A stretch of DNA of 64,000 nucleotides from Hirsutella rhossiliensis. Lineage: Eukaryota > Ascomycota > Sordariomycetes > Hypocreales > Ophiocordycipitaceae. Location: the NCBI RefSeq assembly GCF_020360975.1, contig NW_025408680.1:1612001-1676000 (forward strand). Direction: 5' to 3'. Below, in pieces: positions 54,672 through 64,000 of this stretch (positions are counted from its first letter, which is position 1; every line of letters begins with the position of its first letter). Below the pieces are notes generated by a model. That model did no database searches and was not told where the DNA came from. It saw nothing but the letters and a program-made list of their open reading frames with translations. Position numbers and translations under genes: made by a program.

Positions 54672-57600
54672 ATGGACCAGCAGAGTGAGCCCAAGTCTCC
54701 AGCAGCAATGGATTGACCAACGCATTCAAGAAGCGGTCAATGCGACTCTCAGCCCTCTACAGGACCAACTTTCCTTGCTGATGGAGCAACTCGGGCGAGC
54801 GCAGCCGCAGAGCGCCGACTTGCAATCGCCGCCAGTGGCACGAGGATTGGGCGAGAGCACGCCTGGCTTGGGCACGCCCTCCCAAAACCTGCGGTACTGG
54901 AATGCGGAAACCGTTGCCCAACCCACCCAAGTATGACGGCTCACGGAAGAGCTACTCCGCCTGGGCCAGGCAGATGCGAGACAAGCTGGACCTTGATGCA
55001 CACTACTACAGTGGAAATCGCGAACTTTGGTACCTCATCAACTCATGTTTGGACGAGCGACCACAGCAAGTGGTCGCTACCTTTACGCCGCGGAGGCCCT
55101 GGGGTAGCTACGACCCCAAGAGTTCATGCGATACCTCGACCGAACCTACCAGGACAGCAACATCAATCCCGCGCTGCTGCCACGCTGAGAACTATGCGGC
55201 AGCGCGAGACCAACCTCTCGCGTCCTTCCTTCCCCGATTCGAACAGGCATTAGCTGAAGCCGGGGAGCAGACTGGCCGGACAGTGCAAAGATCGTATTTC
55301 TAGAGAACGCAATAACTGCACGCCTCCAAGAGAGTTTGGTCACAGCCGTCCTACCGACGACTACCAGGGATGGCTTGCGAGAGTTCAGGAAATTGCGGGC
55401 AGATTGGAGAGACTGAAACCCGGTAGGCAGCCGACGTCGACTGAGCGGACGCCTCAACAGCTACCAAGGCAACGACCCAGGAGGAACCGGAGGACCCCGA
55501 CGGAGATGTTAAGATGACGGACATCAACCGTATTGGCCACGAGTCGAAGGGTCGTCGACATGTCGATAAGAAGCCGAAGGATGAGCGCCGCTGCTATCGC
55601 TGTGGTCGGACGGATCATCTTATCGTGGACTGCCCAGCCCAGGTGGTCTTTCCTGGCGAAGGAAGCAACAGCGACCTAAAGCTGCGCGCATGAAGAAGCC
55701 CGATGCCGCAGATGATTCGGAATCAACCGCAGCATCCAGTGAGGACGAGTCGGCCGGAAAAGACTAGCCCGGGCGAAAGCGGGCGCCGGGGCCTGCAAAG
55801 GCAGACATCCGGGACTGGGAAGCGTTCAAGCCACGAATGAATAGTCGGACTGTATTAGTCAACGCGCGGGTAAACCGAGGCTATCGAATACGCGCCCTTG
55901 TCGACTGTGGATGTGACTGCTATGCCGTGATCGACGAAGCCCTTGTTCGGAAGCTGCGGATACCCTTCGTCGACTCGAAACCACGAGAAATTGGGGATTC
56001 TCAGAGTCAGCGAAGAGTGTCATATCCCCAGGGTCGTGGCTGTTGTGGTCGAGACAGCTGGATTTGACGAACGTGTCTTTGCATACGTGATCCCAAGCCT
56101 GGGCCAGGACATGTTCCTCGGCCGGCCTTGGATGGAGAGAAATCACGTCGTGTACGATGCTGCCAAGCAGCGAATGTACCATGGGAGGGCAGGTGTGACG
56201 ATACGCCTCATTGGGCAGGAAGAGCCCGCCAAGATACGCGCGATTCGAAGCGCAAGACTCGTGTCGGCAGCCGTATTCACGGCGGAATGTCGACGCGCAA
56301 AGAGACGCAAGAAGTGCAACGCGATCTCGATTCATGCAATCAGTTTGTCGGATATAGAGGGCGCTTCAGCCGAAGCCGCCAGTCGATCCGAGCGAGAAGG
56401 TCCCGGCAGAAGTGCTGAAAGAATTCCGCGACCTATTCTCACCAGGAGAGGCAATGAAGCTGCCGCCACATCGACCGGGTGTGGATCATGAAGTCAACCT
56501 GCAGCCTGACAAGAACGGCAACGAGCCACCCCTTCCGTGGGGCCCACTCTACAACATGTCACGAGAAGAGCTGTTGGTCTTGCGAAAGACCCTGAAAGAC
56601 CTGCTGGACAGAGGATTCATCCGAGCGAGTAGCTCAGCGGCTGCCGCGCCGGTGCTGTTCGTGCGGAAGCCGAATGGAGGGCTGCGATTTTGTTGCGACT
56701 ACCGAGCGCTGAATGCAATCACCAAGCGCGACCGATACCCACTGCCCCTCATCGCGGAGACCCTGCAGAATCTGGCCAAGGCTAAGTGGTTCACCAAGTT
56801 GGACGTGGTGGCCGCTTTCCATAAGATCCGCATGGCTCCGGGACATGAGGAAAGACTGCATTTCGCACGAGGTTTGGGCTCTACGAGTGGCTCGTGTGCC
56901 CTTTCGGCCTGAGCGGCGCCCCGGCATCATTCCAACGATACATGAACAGTGTATTGCGCGAATGGCTGGACGACTTTGTCACAGCGTACCTGGATGATGT
57001 ACTGATCTACTCGAGCGGTTCGAAGGCGGATCATGAGGCTAAGGTGCGACGAGTTCTCCAAGCACTCGCCGACGCTGGGCTGCACCTAGACCCAGCGAAG
57101 TGCGAGTTTTCGGTACAAGAGGTCAAATACCTTGGGTTCATCGTCAACGCAGGAAAGGAATCGCCTGCGACCCCGAAAAGCAGCGCGCCATCCGCGAATG
57201 GGAGGCCCGACCACGGTGAAGGGTGTCAGAAGCTTTCTGGGCTTCGCCAACTATTACCGGATCTTCATCCCCGACTATGCCAAGATCACGCAGTCTCTGG
57301 ATGCCCTGCTTAAGAAAGGAACTGCCTTTCATTGGGGACGAGCGGAGAACGAGGCGTTTCAGGAGCTGAAGCGACGATTTTGCGAGTCACCGGTGCTCAA
57401 GCAGTGGGACCCGAGCCTCCCGACCTTTTTGGAGACGGATTGCTCAGGCTACGCATTGGGAGGCGTCCTGTCGCAGGAAGGCCCAGATGGACGTCGACAC
57501 GCATGCGCCTTCTTCTCGAAGCGACTTTCGCCAGCGGAGTACAACTATCCCATTCACGACAAGGAGATGCTTGCCATCATGAGATGTCTCGACAACTGGA

Positions 57601-59582
57601 ACGCCGAACTTAGGAGCTGCGGCCCATTTACAATCCTTACCGATCACCGCAACCTGGGTATTTCATGACACGCCAGAAGCTCACGGAACGGCAGAGCCGT
57701 TGGGCAGCCGAATTGTCCCAGTTCGACTTCAAGCTCGAGTATCGACCGGGAAGCGAGGCTGTCGTGCCTGATGCGTTGTCCGCCGTGAACAAGACAAGCC
57801 ACAGGGCATTGACGACGAGCGGGAACAAGGAAGAATGATACAGTTGATACCGGATAGTGCCATTCCATCATCGACAAGAGCATGTATCAACGCGATGAGT
57901 TCTGACTGTTCAGAGGCATCCACCCTGCCGAAGATGAAGGTCTTCGAGGTAGCGGACCTGCAGCAACTCTGGGACGAAACGGTGGCGAAGGACTCGATAT
58001 TCCGGGCAGCCTATAAGGCAGTCCGCGATCGCGAGCGTGCCTTCCCGCCCTCGCTGGGCCTGAAGATCCAGATTTCAGAATGTGCGATCGACGCAGGCAA
58101 AGGCTGACATTCAGAGACCGTATTTGGGTGCCGGGTGGATCCGGAGAGGAGGGTAACCAGGAGGAAGCTGAGAAAGACCAGTTGAGAACCCGCATTGTGC
58201 AGCAGTCGCATGACTCTGTTGCGACCGGTCATCCCGGCAGGGAAGGTACGCTGGCTATTGTGGCTCGGCGATTCTACTGGCCTGGGCAGTCCCAGCTGGT
58301 TCGCCGGTACGTAGCCAATTGCGACACCTGCGGCAGAGCACACATCTGGCGCCAGTCGAAAGGGATTTCTCAAGCCTCTGCCGATTCCAGATCGACCCCG
58401 AAGCCATTTGTCCATGGACTTCATCACAGATCTGCCGCCTACTGGACCGAGCAAGGCAAGGTACCTGTGGGTGATTGTGGACAGACTGACAAAGGCTGTG
58501 ACCCTCGAGGTGATGGACAACATGGAAGCTGAGCAGTGTGCAAACCGTTTTCTCCAGTGTCATTACCGATTTCACGGAATGCCACGGTCCATCGTCAGCG
58601 ACCGCGGAGCAACTGGCTAAGTAGGTTCTGGAAGAGGTTCTGCCGTCTTGCAGGTGTCACGCAGAAATTGAGCACGGCCTATCATCCTCAGACGGACGGA
58701 GGCCAGAGAGAATGAACCAGGAGATCGAGGCCTACCTGAGAGCCTACGTGTCGTACGTGCAGGACGACTGGGAGAACTGCTCCTGCCGCGCAGCTGGCAC
58801 TCAACAATCGTGAATCCGCAGCGACCAAGATCAGCCCTTTTTCGCTGAGCATGGTTACCACGTCGATCCCATCAGCGTCGAGGAATCGGAAGAGCCACCG
58901 AGGCATAGAGAGGAAAGCAGAGCTGATAGCCTACTCAGTCGCCTGCAGGAGGTCAATGAGTACATGCAAGCAGTGATGGCCTCCTCACAGCAACAACAAG
59001 AAGAGGCTGCCAACGCAAAGCGACAGCCTGCGGAGCGATTTGAAGTTGGTGACAAGGTGTGGCTCTCGATGGCAAACTACAGATCGCCACGACCGTGCAA
59101 GAAGCTCGACTGGCTGCATCACAAGTACACAGTCACGAAGGTAATTAGTTCGCACGTTGTTGAGCTCGATGTTCGTGGCTCAATTTACCCGCGATTTCAT
59201 GTTGACCTTTGCGGCGGGCGCATCAAGATCCGGCTCCTGGCCAAAGGTAGATGACGCACAGCCACCACCGGTACAAGATGAGTCCGGCACGAATCTGTGG
59301 GATGTCGACGAGATTCTCTGCGCGAGATGGAAGAAGCGGGGACGAGGGGAATTCAGGCAAGCACTAGTGCGATGGACGGGCTACGCAGAGCCGACTTGGG
59401 AGCCAGTTGAGTGGTTGCAAGGAACAATTGCGATGAAGGCATTCGAGGACAAGTACGGGCCAATCAAGACCAATGATGGCCCTAGGGAGAGGTACGAGAC
59501 GCTGGCAGGAACGCAAGAACCCGCAGACGCCGACCTGGTCGGAGGACAAGGGGTAATGTCACGGGCTGTGCCCGGCTGGTGA
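54672..59582 (+). pseudogene. Gypsy gag-pol with chromodomain, frameshifted
   Basis: Gag starts at the ATG at 54672, with a frame break within about 15 codons, then reads WIDQRIQEAVNATLSPLQDQ and PPKYDGSRKSYSAWARQMRD. The knuckle is CYRCGRTDHLIVDC (about 55591). The protease-like region reads VDCGCDCYAVID (about 55900), with Cys where Ser or Thr is usual. RT motifs are [53 protein letters not shown] and YLDDVLIYS. RNase H has LETDCSGYALGGVLSQ and LTDHRN. The integrase has GHPGREGT, CDTCGRAH, SMDFITDLPPTG and SIVSDRG. The C-terminal chromodomain reads ALVRWTGYAEPTWEPVEWL. Frame breaks near 55300, 56440, 56870, 57170, 57660, 58105, 58390 and 58620 indicate inactivity. Confidence 0.88.
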
Positions 59583-59791
59583 ACCCGGTTGTACCGGGTC
59601 CGGTGGGTCGTGCTCCGGTGGCAACACCGGCCGGCTCCGCGGACCCAGAAGCTGCGAGAACATTCCGAGAAGGGTAATATAAGCTCGCACTCGAGGCTAC
59701 GCCTCGAGTTCAGCTTCTTTTCCTCCTTAGCTCTAGATAGACAACACCTAGGCACCTGCTTGTTGAATAAACTCCGGGCCAGCCTTTCACA
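59557..59791 (+). repeat. Gypsy 3' LTR
   Basis: 235 bp, TGTCACGGG...CTTTCACA, followed by TTACA. Preceded by a purine-rich tract. Confidence 0.95.
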
Positions 59792-59796
59792 TTACA

Positions 59797-60071
59797 TAAA
59801 TACTGATCCGCCTGTCCTAGGCAAATCGACTGAAAATAAGCACTTTCAAAGCTCTGCCGAATCCTCAAAATACGTCGGTACAACGCGTTCGAATCCGCCA
59901 CTGTACACGGCTACACTCTTAGAGCCCCAATCCTCCGAAGCCTCCATTGTATCTAGACAGGGGGTTGATATCGCAGACTTATCGGCTTGGATGCAGGAGG
60001 TTTGGGGGTAGGGTTCAGTGGGAGCCTCGGTGGGAGGAAGAGGTTGAGGAGGATTCTCGCCTGAACACAGA
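59797..60071. other. Spacer between Gypsy and hAT remains
   Basis: No gene is recognised. It may include the 3' terminal part of the hAT element, but no terminal inverted repeat was identified. Confidence 0.4.
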
Positions 60072-61955
60072 TTAGCATATACCTACATATATAATGAGGG
60101 TATATCCATACATACCATCTTCCAGCTTGCCCGGAATGTGGTCTGGTCTCCAAATAATACTATTGGCAAAGGGCAGGATGTCATACTCCATGGCCGCCTT
60201 GATCAACGCCTGATCGATCTTATCTTCCTGAGTATAAGCACTCCGTAAAAGTGTTAGTACTCGCACCGTATCTGCCTTCAAGGCGTGACGGCGGATACCG
60301 AATTCGTCTCTACAACCGCTGAAGAGGCGTTCCACGTCAACTTCAGAGCCAGAGACAGAGAGAAGATCACGCGCCGCCGCAGCCAAAAGTGGCCACTCGA
60401 CCTTGTGTTCTTTCCACCACTTCAGTAGGAAGTCTGGAGACTTTGCAATAGACTCGTCGAACTCTATTCGAGGAGCTGCAAGCCACCGTTCAAGCTCCGA
60501 AATAGGGATCGCCGCGCCCGTCTCCGCCTCCTCGCCTTCTTCATTTGGATGGCTCTCCATTGCGCAATGGAGACTCCTTGAGGACGCTCAGCTGGTCTGG
60601 ATTGGCTCATAGTTGAGTTTGTGGCATTCAATGCTGCTAGCTCCGGCCACTCCGTTTTGAAATACTTCTTGACTTTAGCCATAATCTCAGAGTATTGATC
60701 CGGTATCATCATTTCCAATTGGTGAGTTTTATAACGCGGATCCAGGATGTGAGCTGCGAATAGCATCATTTGATCGTCAAGCTTCTTCATATAAGTAACG
60801 TGTTTTGCTTTGCCCTTCGAGAAGGCGTCTCGAATGGACATATCAAGGTCTGTAAAGTCGCCAACTCCTTCGACTACATCATCAAGGAGAGCTTCCAAAT
60901 CCCAATAGATATCGAGACTTTGTGAGATCGGCGGCATAACTTCGGAGACTTTCAGAGTGTGGTCTTTAAACGGCTTCAGAACCTTCCGCAGTTGATGAGA
61001 GCGACAATCTCTTCTGATAAGGGCAGGAGGCACTTGACTTGCGGGTGAGTATCAACGAACTCAGTATACTCTGCCTCAAGCTCGAGGAATTGGTCAATCA
61101 TGTCGTAGGCCGAATTCCAGCGAGTGTCGACATCGTAGGTTGGCTTCCGGTAGTGCGTGCGCGGCATGCTTTTGAAGTCTTGCTCCCTAGACCCGGATCT
61201 CAACATCCAGAGATTGAGGAGGCGGATTTTGGCAATCCCACTTCGACTAGAGTCTCCCGGAATGGTGTAGTTGTTGCTTTTATTCTCTTCGTCCCACTTG
61301 TCAAGCATCTTCTTGGCTTCCTTCGCTGTGCCTGCTTTGAGATCTTGCAAGACGCCCTCACAAATGAGCGAGGTAATATGAGCTAGACAGCGGATCCAAC
61401 TCTTCCTGCCGTGAAAGCGCATGCGGGCCTCCCTATTGGGCTCACCTTGTCGTCGAATTTGGTCTTGAGAGAATCGTACAAAGACTGACAGAGCGTGCCG
61501 TTATTGCCGGCGTTGTCTCCCGTAATGGCGAGAAGCTTAGGCTTGAGCCTGAGCTCCTCAAGCGTCCTCTCAACTATCTCAGCTAATTGTTTGCCAGTGT
61601 GAGATCTTTTGAGCTCAATAAACTCAATAACTTCCTCTCTCTCCTCAAACTCCGGTGTAATCCAGTGCGCAATAATGGCGAAAATGGGCACCCGATTCGG
61701 TGCTGTCCAGATATCAAGGGTGAACGAGATGGTGGCACAATTGTACTCAAGCTCAATCTTCAGCTTCTCCCTGCGTTCGACAAAGTCTGTATATATAAAA
61801 TATGCTGACACCCTCACCGGAGGTGGGGAGGGTGTAATACAGTCCGAAGGATGTATCTCTATGACATGATGCTCGTACCTCTGGGTCTGGCTATGCGCTG
61901 GCGCACCATGAAGCGGTTTGTGCATGACAATGACGAGCTTTGGCGCTCCGTGCAC
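60072..61955 (-). pseudogene. hAT-family transposase, N-terminally truncated and frameshifted
   Basis: A DDE/RNase H-fold transposase of the hAT superfamily on the minus strand. Pieces in order are 61955-61383 (ISFTLDIWTAPNRVPIFAII, KLLAITGDNAGNNGTL), 61422-60976 (WIRCLAHITSLICEGVLQD, DVDTRWNSAYDMI), 61033-60464 (LDIYWDLEALLDDVVEGVGD, HILDPRYKTHQLEMM) and 60560-60072. The last carries the C-terminal dimerisation domain (FLLKWWKEHKVEWPLLAAAA, SGSEVDVERLFSGCRDEFG). The N-terminal BED zinc finger is not recognised. At least three frame breaks make it inactive. It lies immediately downstream of the Helitron helicase. Confidence 0.85.
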
Positions 61956-62105
61956 TATAGCGACGTCATCAAGAAAAGCGAGGTTGGAACAGTGGTTGGC
62001 GAAGTTGTTGTTGTTTGCGCCGATGCTCGTCGCGAACTTTCATCAGAACACCTGCTAATCTGTTAGGGCTTATAGAGCCTCAAGCAAGAATAACATGATG
62101 GAGCT

Positions 62106-64000
62106 CTACTTGCCATCAGGTAGCTTCTCATAGTGGAGAGATGCCCGTTCAAAAGGCGTATCGATCATTAGGCCCTCCAATGTCTTGACCCTGGAGACTG
62201 CAACGTAGCTAAGCCCAGTCTGGAAGTCACGTTCAGACAGATCGGTCACCATTTTGTCAACTGTGATGCTCTGTGACTTATGAACCGTGATGGCATATGA
62301 TGCCATGAGTGGGAACTGCGTTCGGGTACTGGCGGACGCCCCAAGAAAGAAGTCTCGCTTCACTGGGAGTATGGGCACTACCTCGCGCCCATCATCCGTG
62401 GTTAGATACGATGGCCCGGTATACTTATCCATCACCATCATAATGACACATGGCGGGTCACGGTGCGTATCAGCGCCAGGCGCCCAACCGATGTCATATA
62501 CTGTCCCTGGGCCCCATTGACTAGGCCTGTTGGATGCCAGATGTTCTGGGTTAGCATGAGACGAGCACCAATACATACCGGAAACTGGCCAGCCAGGTTG
62601 CCAGCTTGTTCCGACGTTGCCTTGTCAGCACCGTTACCAATGTTCTTCGCCATGACTTGGATTGCTGGACGCTTGAGACGGACGAGATGCTCGTAGTTGT
62701 ACTCGCTAACACGAGCTTTCTTGCTATAGATACGAAGAGCAGCATCAAACGAATCTACGTCTCGCTGGCCTAGCTTGGCCTGCACACGCTGGCTCAGAAG
62801 TTTCCATGACTCTATGGATAGCTCTAGGCCACGTAATTCGTCAAGTGCAAGACGAAAGCTAGCCTGGTCGTCGCCCTGTTGCCGCTGGACCTTTTGCAAG
62901 AAGACAGTGTGGTTAAACGCCCTATATGCGATCTGGCCAGAGACCTCGTGCAGGTCTTTGAGTGGTCCATCAAAGTAGAGGGGTTTGTTCGCAATCGGCG
63001 GGAGCTGGAAGAAGTCACCAACGAGGATGATGCTTATGCCGCCAAAGAATTCGGCTGCTCTAGCAGGAAAGACTTGGCGGAGGCGTTTGTCGATCCACGA
63101 AAGTTGACGCAGACCTAGCATGCTTTTCTCATCAATCACGAGATACCTAACGTCCCGTAGCTTCTTCTGAAGAGCATTAGCATCTGCTGGGGAGAGCTCT
63201 GTAAACGCCCTATCAACAGGTAGCCGGAGCAGAGAGTGTAGTGTTGTCCCCATTATCTGGTTGCTTGCAACCCCAGTGGGCGCAGCTCTCCAGATTGGAC
63301 TGGGCCGGTTCCTGGCAAGCTTCTGAAGATGTGAAGATAGGACTTTGATCAGATAGGACTTGCCCGTCCCGCCACCACCGTCAACATGGAGTAGAATCTG
63401 CTCCTCGCTCTCGCATTGGAAGTGTCCGACTATTGTATCGTAAACTATCCGCTGCTCTGCGTTGAGCGTATCGCGGGCCTCTGAAGGCAGGTCTTCAACA
63501 TCCATATAGAGAGGATTCTGCGCAATGCGCTGGCGCCAATAATCGCCCTGAACGATCCCTGGATCAGCGTAGCGACCGACGTGGGGTGTCCAATCGTATT
63601 GGATATCGATATCCCGTCTACCCAGGAGATCTACCATCTCTTGGCTTGGTGGGCAGTCGGGAAGCTGGCGGGCAAGCTCAAGCCAGTCCTCCTCCAGAAG
63701 GTCAGGCTCGTGAAATTCTTCCTCGAACTCATCCGGATCCGGTCGACGGTCTTCGGCATTAGGTGTGCCATAGTAATCATCAGGGTGCTGGTGGTTCGCA
63801 AAACAGAATTCGGCGGCAGATGCATACGAGTCATACTCTACACCGTTGATCTTGCGTAGTTCGACGGGATCGCAATGAGGGTGAGCAAGCATTAGCTTTA
63901 CCCGACAAAAATCATCGTATTGGTGATGCTGCGGATTCGACTTGTACCGCGGAAAGTAGTATAGCACTCGAGGCTTAGCTTGACGACTCCAACGTGTCCA
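62106..64000 (-). pseudogene. Helitron helicase C-terminal half, one frameshift, runs off the right edge
   Basis: The PIF1-like helicase of a Helitron RepHel protein on the minus strand. The frame is open from the window edge and remains so to about 62507. Landmarks are the Walker A DGGGGTGKSYLIKVLSSH, RAAPTGVASNQIMGTTLHSL, Walker B YLVIDEKSMLGL, GDFFQLPPIANKPLYF and LTQNIWHPTGLVNGAQG. At about 62507 the frame shifts, and the remainder (62576-62106) continues with TVYDIGWAPGADTHRDPPCV, ASYAITVHKSQSITVDKMVT and SYVAVSRVKTLEGLMID to the natural stop. Only this one lesion is visible in about 630 residues, so the copy is young compared with other elements here. The Rep domain should lie beyond the right edge. 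Confidence 0.9.

Larger units (their letters stand above)
54384..59796 (+). mobile_element. Complete Gypsy chromovirus with LTRs and TTACA target duplication
   Basis: A Ty3/Gypsy retrotransposon from 54389 to 59791 (5403 bp), flanked by the 5-bp duplication TTACA (54384-54388 and 59792-59796). Two 235-bp LTRs are nearly identical. The order is gag, protease, RT, RNase H, integrase, chromodomain. The purine-rich stretch GGAGGACAAGGGG precedes the 3' LTR. The internal ORFs carry frameshifts, so this copy is probably defective despite its complete structure. Confidence 0.94.

Noticed and set aside
61851..62066. Plus-strand ORF between the hAT and Helitron genes
   Set aside because: It is antisense to the upstream part of the hAT sequence and has no domain.

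Overview
The window looks like a filamentous ascomycete (Pezizomycotina) genome segment dominated by transposable elements. Evidence: genes with 49-84 bp introns carrying GTNNGT-type donors and CTNAC-type branch sites, fungal-type cytochrome P450s, and a fungal transposon set (Crypton, pogo/Fot1-like, MULE, Tad-like LINEs, chromodomain Gypsy, Copia, hAT, Helitron). I cannot name the species from sequence alone.

Only six host-type genes look intact: two convergent cytochrome P450s (4557-6385 +, 12567-14274 -), two short-chain dehydrogenases (19396-20454 -, 33581-34330 +), a sulfotransferase-like P-loop protein with a C-terminal membrane anchor (30735-31520 -), and an unrecognised FG-repeat protein (40472-41635 +). 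The first five are the kinds of enzyme that decorate fungal secondary metabolites. No core synthase (PKS, NRPS, terpene cyclase) is visible, so a dispersed biosynthetic locus is a hypothesis only.

Layout, left to right: broken Crypton tyrosine recombinase (238-2524); P450 A; a 4.9-kb element with inverted termini around a broken PIF1-like helicase (6520-11442); LINE fragment; P450 B; palindromic MITEs, one interrupted by a U6 snRNA/tRNA-like/LINE-tail chimeric retroelement (14936-15411); MULE with perfect 74-bp terminal repeats (16067-19122); SDR; LINE-derived non-autonomous element (21210-22273); two deletion derivatives of the helicase element (22870-23293, 30049-30486); pogo-like fragment; nearly full-length LINE (family 1, 24075-29603); sulfotransferase-like gene; MITEs; SDR; Helitron Rep fragment; LINE fragment joined to a decayed Copia element (35746-40041 plus LTR); FG-repeat gene; a stack of three non-LTR insertions (42613-53607); complete Gypsy chromovirus with LTRs and target duplication (54389-59791); hAT transposase remains; and a Helitron helicase running off the right edge.

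The most unusual points are: (1) the helicase element and its small derivatives, which share one asymmetric set of termini; (2) the U6-tRNA-LINE chimera with a 14-bp target duplication starting exactly at the U6 5' end; (3) three non-LTR elements inserted one after another into the same palindromic MITE, reusing overlapping target duplications. Most transposon ORFs are broken by small indels. They stay GC-rich and do not show the TpA-rich, stop-dense look of heavy RIP, although I could not compute RIP indices.
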